Of a DNA stretch of 64,000 bases, positions 12,035 to 24,125 are shown one piece after another. Every line of letters starts with the position of its first letter. Position 1 is the first letter of the stretch. The notes under the pieces were generated by a model, which ran no database searches, was not told the DNA's origin, and saw only the letters and a list, made by a program, of their open reading frames with translations. The DNA comes from Whitmania pigra (taxonomy: Eukaryota > Annelida > Clitellata > Hirudinida > Haemopidae): NCBI GenBank assembly GCA_021613335.1, contig JAJTWR010000254.1, forward strand, positions 1,191,501-1,255,500. Direction: 5' to 3'. The position numbers were made by a program, and so were the translations under genes.

Positions 12035-13069
12035 TAATGTTTCTGGGCCCCCTAAACTAGGCCATCCCTTCTCATGGGGCCCGGTTCAAATATATTATTT
12101 GTAAAAGTTCGAAATATTTTATGCGCGCAACTGCCATGTGAGCACTAAGTCAGGGAACCAAATATGACACCCCCTAAAATAAGCCATAGCATGACTCCTG
12201 GAGCAAAAATTATTTTTGGGGAAACACGGTAGTAGGGCCGCCACTGTTATTGGAAAATATGGCAGTTTCGACATTACAATATGCAATCAATTTAATGTTA
12301 ATAAGAAAAATAGACTTATACATCTTGAAATTAAATTATTACCCTTAACCCTTTCCTAAACCGCAACATTCTTGTCAGCCTTCGCAGTCCACATGACGAC
12401 CTCGCGTTTTCTAGGCCTGATTTGACACAAGCTAACTGTTTTATTTTACCATGGCTCACTCCGTTGGGGCTGGTACCGCCGCATGCTTTTTATACCGAAC
12501 GCGAACACCTGCCCACCTCGGCAACACCACGCCCCCGCAACGGACTTTCCGCGGCACTATACTGTGAGAATCCGGCCATTCAGAGCAAAAAAACAATATC
12601 TTATCGATTTTGCATCTGACAAACTCAATGAAATGAGCTTATTTAAACCGAATGATGTGTCCCTCTCACTGCTCCCGTTTCTCTAACACAGAACTGCGAG
12701 ACCTCGGCACTTCTGCCGCCAGTATGCCAGCAAAAACAGATTGGTCACCCCAGGAAAATATTCTAAACCACTGCTAGCACAGCGCGATACGCGATATGAT
12801 ACACCAAACGAATAGCAACGTTATCTGTAAAGGCTAGTGCAGCAGACTTAATTCATTAAGCATTGTTTGAATTGAAGATTCAACTATAAAATCCATCCAA
12901 TGAATTTCAATAAATCCAGAGCAGAAACTAGGATAAGGTCGCCAAGCTGTCGCACAGAAACCTGAAAATGAAGGGTGCACAAAGAACTTAATTGAGAATA
13001 TGATTTTAGAATAACTTTCTCACTCAGTCTGAATATCTCTAGGATATTCAATTATATTTTACCAAACCT
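12035..13069. other. Downstream flank of ZRANB2, repeat debris
   Basis: No gene seen. TTTTTGGGGAAACACGGT near 12214-12231 is the inverse of the ACCGTGTTTCCCC end found at 35873, so a transposon end of that family finishes here. The stretch 12420-12700 is GC-richer but shows no recognisable protein. Confidence 0.4.
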
Positions 13070-16000
13070 CTACCATCTTGCATTCCTTCTTGCAATCACA
13101 GGTGATCTGCAGGACCTTTTCCTAGAAGATGATCTAGATCTAGATCTTGATCTTGATCTAAAATAATTAAAACTGAAGAGGAGATAATTCTAAAATATAT
13201 GTAATCGCTTCAATTTACCTCGAATGCCTGCTTTTTCTATGCCTTGAATTTTTTTCCTTTAGTTCGCAATTGACATTGGCACATGGTATTTTTGCTGAGC
13301 TGAAAAACAGTTTTTATATATATCAAGAAACCAGCTATCTTGATTAGTTGTTATCAACTTTACTGCTACCTTGATACCAGAGATCTAGCCCTATCACTTT
13401 GAGATTTCCCAAGCAATTCATCTTCCTCTTCATCTTCCAAATTATATTTGGACAGATCTATATCCTCCTCCTCCTCTTCATCCTTAATATCACAGCAGAT
13501 TTACAAATATTTTTACAACAGCAACAATGCTTAACTGATTTAGGAAGGAAAAACTTACTTCATCTAGGTTATTTACCGAACTCTCCGTTAGTCCTTCCAG
13601 ATCTTGAGAAGAAGGCTCCGAACCTTTGACGTGCCTAAACTTCTTTTTTTTCCGGCCAAACTACAATATTTGTACTAATACTTTACTTTTTATAAAATAT
13701 AAAGTCATAAGAGGCAAAAATGCATTTTTGCTTTAACTATAACCTCTGGTGAAGAGCCAGTGCAATATAGACAGAAAGAGCATAATTTATGCAAAATTAT
13801 CATACACCAAAAAAATTGAATTTATGCAAATTTTAACATTACATAACTTTACCACATACATAATATGTATTATAATAAATATAATACCTATTGGAAAATT
13901 TCAACCTGAAATAACTTAAACTTATAATCATAAAAAAGTATTTTTGGGCCATAACAGATATGAATGGGTTACATAGCTTATAGCTATAAAAGGCACAAAC
14001 TTCAAAATAGGTTTCTCTGGTATATGATGCATTTTTCCTTTTTCTGATAATTTAATGATAGCTAGCAGTTAAGCATTGTCTGAAAATGAGAAGTGGATAA
14101 TTGAATCCTTTAGGAAAGCCAATTATTCAAGATCAAGGATTGTTAAAGAGTTCAAAAAGTCCCAAAATTTTATATGTAATTATTTGAATGCTCCTTTAGA
14201 CAATGGAATCCAAAAATGTATAAGAAAAAATAAACTCTGCCAAAAAGGAGAGGAAATTTTGAAATGTGAAAAGAGATTGAAGATTCCAGCTCTGCAAATA
14301 TGTCATAAAGTTACCATAGTTCAATGGGCCAAAACTCAGAAAATTTTTATGATTAAAAGGAAAATTCAATCTAGAAGGACCTAGAGGTCACCAGTTTAAA
14401 ACCATCTCCTGACTTTTGCTAAGAGGAAGCACTGTGCAACCTACACAATTCAGAAGAATAATGCTCCAATCCATACTTCCAAACTAGAAATAACCTTTTT
14501 CCAAAAGAAAAATATATGGTTTGAGTTAATAGTTAATTTGTGAGGTGTAGTATGCATAGAGGCTGGCTAGCCCATTCTCCTGAACTCAATCCAGTTGAAA
14601 AAGCTTGTTTACAAAGATGGAAGACAATTTAATTCTAAATCTTCATAGGAAGATGCCACTAGGGCCACTCTGATTAAGTTGGAAAGACTTTACAAAAAAA
14701 TAACATTTCATAATATATTCTTTTTGCACCATATTTTTGAATTTAAAAAATTAAAATAATATTTCACCTAATTCACCATAACTGTTTAAGCACAATTTAC
14801 ATAAAGTTTGAGTAAATTTCACTCAAATTAAGACCCCCCCACAGGCCAGATCCAGTCTACAATGTTAGTTCGTCATGTACTCCAATTTACTTGATAAAAT
14901 GTATGGAACATGAAAAATTTCATTTCAATTTATAATACAATAGTAAGTATAGAATACTAGAAGCTGCCAGTGTCAGGGCTTAAGGCAAGATCTTGGCTTT
15001 TTTTTAATTTATTTATCCCAATTCGGGTTTCTAGGTTTTTGACTTGGAAATTCCTTGGAAAAAATAATTTTGGGCCTAAAAATAACAATATGTAAGATTC
15101 TTTGGTTTATCTCTTCAATAAAGCCTTCATCACTACAGGCTTCCTTCTTTTCTGCCATCTTTGCAAGAACTTCATGTTTTTGAACAATGGACGATGATGC
15201 ATTTACTCCAGTAGCTAGCAGTGTTGATCCACCTTGTAAGAAAGTTAATATGTGGCACAACCAGGAATGTTAAGAGGTATGGATGTTGTTCAAAGTCAAT
15301 TCCTGGCAAAGGGTTGGTTGATGATGTAACACAAGGACATTGTTGGCAGAAATTTGAAAGCCTTAGGAAACATAACATCAAAGATTCTCACTTAAATTTT
15401 GCTAATTGTACTTTCCGACAATGACTCCATAGAATTTTGCACTAAGATGAAATTATTTTGTTTTACTTCATTTAAGTGGCGCCATATGCATCATCAGAGG
15501 CGCTTCTTGAAATCATTTATATACCGCTCCTTCCCGAGGGCACTTGTGGCAGTTCAGGCTGGGTTATGAACAAGACTCATTGCGACAGTTACCACGATCA
15601 TCGTATGCAGGCACGTAGCCCATTCGGCCTTGCAACCTTTAATCAACCAATAAAAGGTCATGGTTGTGGAGCTGATAATATCTTGAGGCAGAATTCCGGG
15701 GTTTCACAATTCGGTTGGTGAAGAAATGAGGCCTGTGAGCTGTGAAGCATTTTTCTTGGCATAGGGGTCCGACCACTTGTGTGAGATAACACGAAAATGG
15801 GGAATTTGTGGTTGCTGTAGTGTAATATTTTGTGACAGAAGCATAAATCATGGATGAGGCATAGTAATTGTCACCGATATAAGTGACCTTTCCTATGATT
15901 TATTGCAGTCTTTTATGATCCTGAGATCTCTAGAAAATTGCCTTTAGATATTTGTCTTCAATCCACCCATTTGAATGCCATTTATGGAAGGCACGAAATT

Positions 16001-19000
16001 TCAGTTTCTAAGCTTGAATGATGAATTTAGGATAAGATGGCTTTTTTGCATTCCTGATTTTGATGAATTGGTCTTGCACCAGAGTAACACTCAGAATAGC
16101 ATGTCACAAAATTGAGAAACAATGTCCAGTAGTCATCAACTGAGAAACAATACTGAAATGAGTCACTCCATCCATTCCACAAAAATAATTATTGAGATTT
16201 CTGTAACAGAATCTGGTTATTTGTTACTAGTTTTAGTAATGGAGCTTGACCGGGAATATTTGGTTTGAAAACTGATGTTATCAATCTGTGATAAAAAGCA
16301 TGCATCATTCAAAAGGAGTAGATCTAGTATGTTTGATTAATCAGTTGGAGTTTTTACAAGTTGGTATAGTCCAATTTTATCTATAAAGTTAATAAATAAG
16401 TTCTAAATTTCATTATTGGGGTGAGAATAGGTTTTTCCAGTTTTATGAAAGGTGTTTTAAAGACAAATACATTTGCAGAGAACAAGACAACATGTACATT
16501 CTAATGAAAATCAGTGTGACAACAGTAAATATTAACAAATACCCCATCCAGATTTATCCCTGAGGCATATTTTAGTCAAATGGATTTTTAGGATGTGAGA
16601 ACAGAAAAAAGTTGTATTTTAATTTTTCCATACATTGGCTCCCCAATATATATTATATAATAACAAGTCTAAAGCGAAGGGTTTTAACAATAAAATTTTT
16701 AAAACAAGTTTAAAATGAAAAAACCTCATCAAATTCATCATCAGACTCATTCCGCTCCTTATATTCTATAACTTCATCTCTCTCCATGTATCCACCTCCA
16801 TAACCTAAAAACATTGTCATGTTAATTTGTTTATTTTCAGTACATCAAATTCAAAAATAAGATAACTTTTCCTTAAATTTTTACTATGACTGAAAACTGG
16901 TGCAATTTTTGAACACAATCAAGGTCCATTCAAAATATTGCTATTGCATATTCAAAATAAATGCTATCATTACCACTAACAAAATTTGATATAGTTAATG
17001 GCCCAGCAAAAAAAGTGAAATCAAGGAGGTAATATGTAATAAAAATATAACATCATTTCAGCACAAAATTAAGAGCTTATCAACATTGCAATTGCAGCAA
17101 TAAAAATTGCATATGGACTGTCACGGTTGTCTTCATCTGACTGAGCTGACGTCAGCATTTTTACAAAGAGACCAATCAGATCAATCCAGCATTTTGTTTT
17201 TTATTTGAACTGATCATAGCCCAGAGGAAGACTATGTATAGAAAGGAGCATCTGGCATTGGGGAGTTCCTGAATTTAGCTAGAGTAGTTCTGTTGGAGTC
17301 GTTTTTAAATTTTAGCTTTTTTTGTTGTTAATACAGCTATCAATTTCTTTTGAATTGTGTGGATGAACCACACTACATAGACAACAGGTCATAAAATATA
17401 AAATGGTATGGTTAATTCTCACATCACCAAAAAAATCAACAGCTAAATCAGACCTGTCCTCTTTTCTGCCTTTGAAAATTTTGGAGTATTACACACATTA
17501 CATTGTGACCTCCTTGCCCAATTCACATTACCGCACCTAACAACATTTAAATACAATCATGTTCAGTTTCACCATTATCGTCAATATAATCACCATAACA
17601 GCTATTTTTAATGACAATGTTACCTTTGCCACAATTCGCCAGCATTACCTCACCATAAGCATTTTAATCATCATTACATATACTTCACTTGACAATTATC
17701 ACCAAAGCTTTCATTACACATTAAAATGGGTTAACCAGAACAAAAAAGCATTGAACTACTAACGTTTTACATTGCCAGTCATCGGCACTAAACAAGCCAT
17801 GGCTTTTTTCAGCCATAACCTTTCCAATTTCAGTACCTTGCTTTTTTATCTCCATTCCATCATCTTTTTCTAAAAATTTAAAGTTTAACTTTGAAAATTT
17901 GCACTTAATTTTGAAACACCAACTGCATACCTTTACCACAACGGTTGCATTTTGATCTTCGAGCAAAGTTTATGTTGCCACATCTATTTTTCAAAAGGAA
18001 ATTTGTTTTAATCAAGAAATATAAAATTTACACATAATCACATAGGCATCCATCACATATATACATTACAGAGGTCCACATACATATGAACAAACTCTGA
18101 TTTAAGTGCACATTTGTTCTCATTTATCACTTAAACAATATGTAGTCAGTATGCAAACAATAAAAAACATAAATACAATGTATACTAGTTTATGATTGAT
18201 AGTAAAACATTAGCCACCTTGTGCAGTCCAATAAAAAGAGCAATAATACAAAACAGAAAATATGTCCATGTATGTGTGTCCCAAGAACTTGTCTTAAATT
18301 TTCATACAATTCTATGTCATTCTTAATTTGGCTGTTATTTTTAGTTCTCAACTTTCACCTCTTTTCTAGTTTAAACTTTAGGCTGTCTTTCATTTTCAAT
18401 GAGCAAGATAATGAAATAATAATAATAAAATCTTTAATAGAAAATTGAATCAAAACAATTGAATCATTTGGTGGTACAAATTATGTTTGTACTTATCTTT
18501 TGTTATAAAGTAAATCATATAGAGCTTATATTTAATGCTATTCCTGTGTTATTTTCACAAGAGCTCCAAAATCAGTGAACAGTAGCATATCAACCTGCCA
18601 TTCCAAAGTTTCATTAAAATTTCAAACTAAAAGAAGTAACTTTGAAACATGTCAAAGTAGAAATTACAACATATGACTGTCCATGATTTTCTCAAAAAAA
18701 AAAGAAGAAAAATGAGACCTGCTCTATATTTGCTAGATTGACTGAAAAGCAATGGTACATAAAGAATGCAGTGGCAAGTAAAAAATACTAGGCAGTAAGC
18801 AATAACCATGATGGACGATTAGGCTTTTACCCAATTTGTCGCAAAGTTTGGGAACAGGGCAGCATTGCACTTATCAAACAAAACCAATAGCAAAATTCAT
18901 ATAATCATAGTAATTAAAGAAGCAAGGTAAAATTGCATAATATTGTGCATTCTAGAGATTCATATTCATTTCTACCACTAGATACTATCTATTAGAATTA

Positions 19001-19577
19001 ATTTCCTTTGTAACATTGAAAGCAAATGTTCTAGCTTCCATGAAACCATACGTTTTAAAGTGACAAAATTGAACTACCTCTAAAAATATTAATATTTTTA
19101 ATAAATTTTCGTTTTTATTCTTAATGATCTTTTATGTAATTTTGCTCAAATTTAATTTCACTCACCTTGTAAGGGCCACCCTAACATACACAAATTATAA
19201 AAACCCAAATATGAAATTATATATTAGCTCGTGAAGCTTCCTATAATTACAAAGACGCTGCCAAGACTATTTGTAAAAAATTTACGAACACATGAGCAGC
19301 CAAAATTCCCAACTAGATCTGTTTAAGAAAAAAATATTCTGATACTATGTGCGGGTTATTTAAATATGAATTGAGTTTCAAAAGTCCATTAAAAGTATAA
19401 TATGTAATCTGGCCATATTGTTATATATCGAAACGAATAAAGCGTTCTCTATGGCGAACATTCAATTTCGGAAACTAAACTTTTTAAATTACACAAAATA
19501 AGCAAAAACTTCGTTATGTCTTACTTTGACTCTCCACAAACCCAGTCACCATCCCCCGGCTTGAACCTCTCCGCCAT
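13070..19577 (-). CDS. ZRANB2: ZRANB2: RanBP2-type zinc finger splicing regulator
   Basis: Orthologue of ZRANB2, a nuclear SR-like protein whose two RanBP2 fingers bind single-stranded AGGUAA RNA at 5' splice sites and whose RS tail contacts spliceosomal proteins. Nine coding exons on the minus strand: 19577-19525, 17983-17931, 17869-17764, 17536-17454, 16804-16725, 13660-13559, 13482-13370, 13299-13219, 13157-13070. They join in phase to 252 codons plus stop. Finger 1 starts FKPGDGDWVC and continues KCGNINFARRSKCNRCG across exons 1-2. Finger 2 is DDWQCKT, then CGNVNWARRSQCNVCNTP. Next come GYGGGYMERDE, the basic FGRKKKKF, an acidic stretch with DLSKYNLEDEEED, and a short RS tail (SRSRSRSRSSSRKRS). 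The RS tail is much shorter than in vertebrates. 5' splice sites of exons 3 (GTTAGT) and 5 (GTTTTT) are weak. Intron 5 (3 kb) holds a Tc3 relic. Start chosen as the only ATG before finger 1. Confidence 0.93.
13661..16724 (-). other. ZRANB2 intron 5 (3.06 kb), repeat-bearing
   Basis: Bounded by the 5' splice site after exon 5 and the AG before FGRKKKK. It contains a plus-strand Tc3-like relic (about 14065-14700). The open stretches at 15009-15851 match no family I recognise and overlap on both strands; I treat them as non-coding or unidentified repeat debris. Confidence 0.7.
14065..14700 (+). pseudogene. Tc3-like transposase relic
   Basis: The peptide IESFRKANYSRSRIVKEFKKS, then a stretch around YLNAPLDNG, parallels the HTH start of the Tc3-like relic at 47620-47877 (AFRKANYSIRKIANELNRS, then FLDDPDSYG). 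Downstream, near 14550-14600, AGCCCATTCTCCTGAACTCAATCCAGTTGA reads SPELNP-like, the sequence around the last catalytic region of Tc1/mariner transposases. It is full of stops and frameshifts. It lies antisense in ZRANB2 intron 5. Confidence 0.6.
17984..19524 (-). other. ZRANB2 intron 1 (1.54 kb)
   Basis: GT-AG intron splitting the first zinc finger between its two cysteine pairs. AT-rich; no other feature recognised. Confidence 0.8.
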
Positions 19578-19911
19578 AACAAAAAGTCATTTATAAACTT
19601 GCATTATTTTTATATCGTAACGTTTACCGAAGATTGATTGGTTAGAACTTAAATTGTAACATCAAATATTTAATAAAAATTTATATTATTTTAGTTTTAT
19701 AAATATAATTGCATTTAGATTTATTTAGATATTAAGACCGTAATGGTAAAAGGTGGTACATTACTTTAAAAATTTTTATTGCAAATAAATGCATAATAAA
19801 ATACACAAAATTTTATATTTAATCTATACAATTTTTTAATTTTTAAGTGTGTGATGCTTTCGAGAAACAAGTCCTAATTATAATTTCGCCCATTAGCTTG
19901 TGTCAGCAAAA
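19578..19911. promoter_or_regulatory. Shared bidirectional promoter region ZRANB2/SNRPD2
   Basis: Only 334 bp separate the start codons of ZRANB2 (leftward) and SNRPD2 (rightward). Both promoters and 5' UTRs must fit here or overlap the first exons. The region is AT-rich with no obvious TATA box in a decisive position. The arrangement is seen; the shared regulation is inferred. Confidence 0.6.
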
Positions 19912-20449
19912 GATGTCGTAAGTCTAGAGTTTCTTTTTTAGATTCGATATGTCAAAGACTTTTTTTTTACATAGCTTTGTTTTATTTAAAACGTATTTTA
20001 CGTGGTTATTGATAAACTTTGTTTGGTATTAGGTCGACTCTGCAGAAACCCAAGAGCGAAATGACTCCGGAAGAGCTTGCTCTTAAGGAGCAGGAGGAAT
20101 TCAATACTGGACCATTATCTGTTCTCACCCAGTCTGTCAAGAACAATACCCAAGTTTTGATTAATTGCAGAAACAACAAAAAAATTTTGGGAAGAGTGAA
20201 GGCCTTTGACAGGTAACCATAATGTAGCAAATACATTATAGTTATAGTAATCACTAATTTTGTTATTATGTTTTTTGCAGACACTGTAATATGGTTTTGG
20301 AGAATGTCAAGGAAATGTGGACTGAAGTTCCAAAGGCAAACAAGGGAAAAAAGAAATCCAAGCCAGTCAACAAAGACAGATACATATCAAAGATGTTTTT
20401 GAGAGGTGACTCTGTCATATTGGTGCTGAAAAATCCAATGCAGGGTTAA
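19912..20449 (+). CDS. SNRPD2: SNRPD2: small nuclear ribonucleoprotein Sm D2
   Basis: Sm D2 is one of seven proteins of the heteroheptameric Sm ring around the U1, U2, U4 and U5 snRNAs. Three coding exons join in phase: 19912-19916 (only ATGTC), 20033-20212 and 20281-20449, giving 117 residues (118 in human). The N-terminal extension carries [19 protein letters not shown]. Sm motif 1 runs through [30 protein letters not shown], shown here as its two parts on either side of the intron (the join falls in Arg-His), and Sm motif 2 contains [11 protein letters not shown] near the end. The first coding exon is tiny; it was chosen because ATGTC|GTAAGT is a perfect donor and the join yields [10 protein letters not shown], while the upstream in-frame reading of exon 2 is intronic. 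Head to head with ZRANB2. Confidence 0.95.
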
Positions 20450-21290
20450 GCCACTTAACAATGTTTTGTTGATTATTCAAAAACATAAGGACTCTGGCAT
20501 CTTGTTATAATTGGTTTGTGTTTGGATAAAATTGTTTTAACAACATCTTTTGATTTTAGTTTTTGGTTGTGGGTGGTTGTTGAGTCTATCAGTTCAATCC
20601 TCAGATTAGGATGAAATGGAGCTTGCTCGTTACTTGGGTGTTTGTCCGATTTTGAATCGACTGTAGTCTTATTATATTGGATTTGGAGTCAGATTTTATT
20701 TTTCTAGAATCGTGTATTACTCTTGTTAATACCATGATTAAGGTGTTGAGCCAAGTGAACAAACTTGTCTCAGTAATTTATGCATTTTCAGCTTTGTTGT
20801 TGTTCAGGCACTATGGTAAGCTGAGGAAATGGCCATCACAGTTTGGGAGGTTTTGTACTTCCCAAGGAAATGGATTTCTGGTGTAAGTTCCCTGATTGTT
20901 TCTGACTATCGACTGAATTTGGTTGGACTAGTGGTTGTGGGTGCTGGTCAGAGCTACATCAAGAATCATCAGAGAGGACTCTCCTTCTCCGAGAGTCACG
21001 ACACTTGGACCTTCTGGCTAGGGGTCAACCTGGGGGTCACATTTTTAGATGGGCCAGGGTGTGAAATACACGCTTAGTTATGAAGCTTTCTAACGTATTA
21101 ACAAAACATTTTATTCGGCCCTCAAACACTTTCTAAAGCCATCATCAGAAAACATCACCATAATACTTAGTCCTCCAACTGGTCAAGAGATCACCCAAAA
21201 ACCATAGCTTGAATATTGTTGAATTTGATTAGAAAGATTAAAATGATTACATGAATTTTTGAAGTATTGTCATGGAATATTGAAAGTGTT
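20450..21290. other. SNRPD2 3' UTR and downstream spacer
   Basis: No further gene. The open stretches at 20677-21077 lack motifs. A short repeat, GGTACTATGTTTGAAA plus about 17 bp, occurs twice just beyond at 21334-21408. Confidence 0.45.
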
Positions 21291-21399
21291 CTTTGTACAT
21301 CATCGTCGGCCCTTTCTTCCGTGTTTTTTTTCGGGTACTATGTTTGAAAAACCTCCAGATCTTATGTTTTCTTCAGGTACTATGTTTGAAAACCTCCGG

Positions 21400-23390
21400 A
21401 TCTTATATGTCTCTTGTAACTTGTAACACCTTAATGGGTATACACATAAGAAGTCTTCTTGTGACATAATTTGCCTTCCAAAAATCCCAGGACTTCAAAG
21501 ACACCGCACCCCTCCAATTCAATATGAATGCTGTGTTCCTTTCCGTTGTAGATCTGATGATTCCGTTATGTTCTTTGTTCGGCTGAGGTTTCCTAAATCT
21601 TCTCACTTCGCTCATAACAGTTGTGATTGCAACGTCGGCTGCTTTAAGGGCCTTAAGAGCAACTTTGTCGAAGGTGAGCCCATGAACCAGACTTGACAAC
21701 AGATGCTTCCTTAGAATGAACGATCTCTGTAACGGCTTGAGTGGAGCACGTGAAATGGAGGCCCTTTTGAATTATTTCGCCGAACGAAGAATATTTCATA
21801 CGTGGTCCTATTTTAACACCGATGCTTGTGATGCTGATAACCTTGATTTCCTTCCTCTGCAGTTTCAAGTAAGGTGTGGGATTAACTATCCACTGCTTAC
21901 GTTTGCTGATAATTTCGGTTTTCATCAAGGCACATTTTCCTGGATTCATGATGAGACCGACTTTAACCATTTCCGTCTCCAGTTGTCTCAGCATCATTCC
22001 GATGTCGGTTGAGTACAACACTTCGCATCTGCGAACATAATTGCATTTCTCCTGTGGTGACGCCGATAGAACTGTCGATGTTATTCATGAACACGTCAAC
22101 GACCACGTTTAAAAACACAGGAGACATTGGGTCTCACTCCTCTACCGACCGGAATTGCCTCGCTGATTCCTTTCTCGATTTTCATATAAACTTTGCAGTT
22201 GCTGTACAAACTTATCAGGTATTTGGTCAGATTTGGGGGGTAGGGTGCCGAGGTGCCTAACGGCAATCAGGATGGAGTAATGGCTCACTGAATCATAAGC
22301 CTTTGCCACTTTGCCTACAAAAGTCATGTTCAATTTTGTTCCTTTCATGTCTTTTTTTGTCAATTAATGCTTTGACGAACCACAAGTTATTACCGAGACC
22401 ATCGCCGTTTCTGAAAGCTTCTTGTCGAGCAGATATCGGCCAAAATAACAGCATTCTTTTGTTGATTATCCGATGAAATAATCGACTCATAACGTGACCG
22501 ACAGTTATAAGATTAAATTCATTTGGGGTGGATGGCCCTTTGACTTTCAGATTGCAACTGACGATTCCCTCCTTGAATGGAGATGGAGGGAGACCAGCAA
22601 ACTTCCATAGCGTCATGTGAACAGCACAATCAATAAATTTAATCCCTTCGAGATGATTTTTCTTCATTCCTTCCAGTCCTGGAGCGGCATCTTTCAGACC
22701 CTTCAAAGCTATTTTGACCTCACTGCATGTTATTAAAACTTCCAAGTCATAACAGTTGCTGGTGCCATGGGTCTCTCACCTCTGACTGAGTCGCTGGAAA
22801 ACACCTGCCGCCGATACTTGCCCAGCCTATCGTGAGGGAAGGGTTTCTGTTCTTTTCCATAATCTTCATTGAGAACCGACCGTGCATCCTTCGTCAGGTT
22901 TTTTTTTATCAGAGTTTGAAGTTTCTTTCTTTGTTTTTGTCGCTCTTGTATTCTCAATTCTGTCTTGGTTGGTCTCGTCTTGGCCACAAGAAATTTGCTG
23001 TTATTTCCTTGTTTATTGTTCTCTTCTATATTCACTGCGTTCGTTGTTTACTGGAGAATCAGCTTTTTCTTTTTACAACCACTGTCTATCAGATTTTGCT
23101 TTGTCTCTCTTTGTTGGTGTTGATTAGTTCAACAGCTGAGACAGTTCCTCAGCCGAAAGATTTAATAGCTGCGTAAATTATTTCAAATACACGCCTGTCC
23201 TATGCAAGTCCGGATTGGGATTGATCGATATTTTGATTACGTGATTCTGTGGTTCTTTCTAATATTAAGTTGTTGTAGAAAGGTGCGGTACTGCTGTTTA
23301 TTTCTAACCCTCTTGATACTTTTCGCTGATGTGTTTGGCAGATGTTAGTGTAGAGACAACTTAATTTGTTTCTTTTCATTTTCATGCTAC
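21400..23390 (-). pseudogene. R2-like LINE reverse transcriptase, decayed (3' part)
   Basis: Minus-strand pieces in several frames read, in order: a charged linker (23035-22733), reverse transcriptase motifs with LKDAAPGLEGMKKNHLEG, KVKGPSTPNEFNLITVGHVM and ISARQEAFRNGDGLGNN (22745-22293), KAYDSVSHYSILIAVRHLGT (22363-22142), and thumb sequences LETEMVKVGLIMNPGKCALM and SLVHGLTFDKVALKALKAAD (22021-21403). SRLFHRI and ARQ-x-F-x-GDGL are typical of the R2 group. The catalytic FADD near 22035 is degraded (reads FADA in a shifted frame). The 5' part is displaced to 35673-35865 by the gypsy. It is a dead copy. Confidence 0.8.
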
Positions 23391-23514
23391 TGTAATGTTT
23401 TCGTTTAAACACGATGACAATAACAGCTAATCAAAACAGTTCAGAACACAAGATGGCGACCACCAACACAAGCCTAACAAAAGATCTCTAATCGAACAAA
23501 ATATAAACATAGAC
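23391..23514 (-). repeat. Gypsy 3' LTR, main part
   Basis: Matches 35539-35662 of the 5' LTR almost exactly. It is cut 10 bp from its TG end by the ULP1-carrying element; those 10 bp (ATATGTCACA on the plus strand) lie at 25771-25780. Confidence 0.9.
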
Positions 23515-24003
23515 ACGAGTGTGATAACTGCCCCTATTCTAGCCCCTTTTCAGGGGTATTTTGTAAAGTCGATTAAAAATCAACCGCTAGAGATAAAAAT
23601 GTGCGGATTGTCTTAAAAAATAGAGAAAGGATCAAAGTGCCAGGGACGAGCATTCAAAAAAAATTAACAAATCGGGAACTATTTTTAATTAATGCTTGAA
23701 AACTTTGAAGATTTTTTTAGGGTGGATCCCTGTGTGCGCTAGTCAAGTCACTTACATATTTGAATTCTCCTGAAAAATATCTATCAGAATATGTATAACA
23801 TGTATTTTTAATCCCCAGGGACGGGGTCGAAAAAGCTTCCGATAAAATCAAAACAACTTGGGCGAAATTAGAAGATTTGCGACTAATGGAGTACGAAAAA
23901 GGCGATTGTAAATCAACCAACCCAGTTAAAAATACAACAACTATTTTAAAATATAGATCACAACTTAGAGAGCCAGAGTTTACTTCTTGAAAGTTTATTA
24001 AAA
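23515..24003. repeat. Left 489-bp terminal inverted repeat
   Basis: Reverse complement of 25274-25762 with very few differences. Identical 67-codon open frames read inward from both copies are just the two arms of the repeat. Confidence 0.93.
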
Positions 24004-24125
24004 TGTCGAAAAACTGGAATAACCTCAGGACGCAAACGCCGTCCTAATTCCTAAGTAATGGAGACAAGCAACAGCAAAGATGTATGAAAGCCAAGTCTGA
24101 TAAGACATGCTTACTGAGAGGAAAG

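Noticed and set aside
15009..15851. Coding exons inside ZRANB2 intron 5
   Set aside because: Overlapping frames on both strands without motifs or splice signals in phase; the ZRANB2 exons on either side join exactly without them.
17721..17966. An 81-codon single-exon gene
   Set aside because: It is ZRANB2 exon 3 read through into introns on both sides.
23717..23920. Two identical 67-codon genes at 23717-23920 and 25357-25560
   Set aside because: They are the two arms of one inverted repeat, without motifs.
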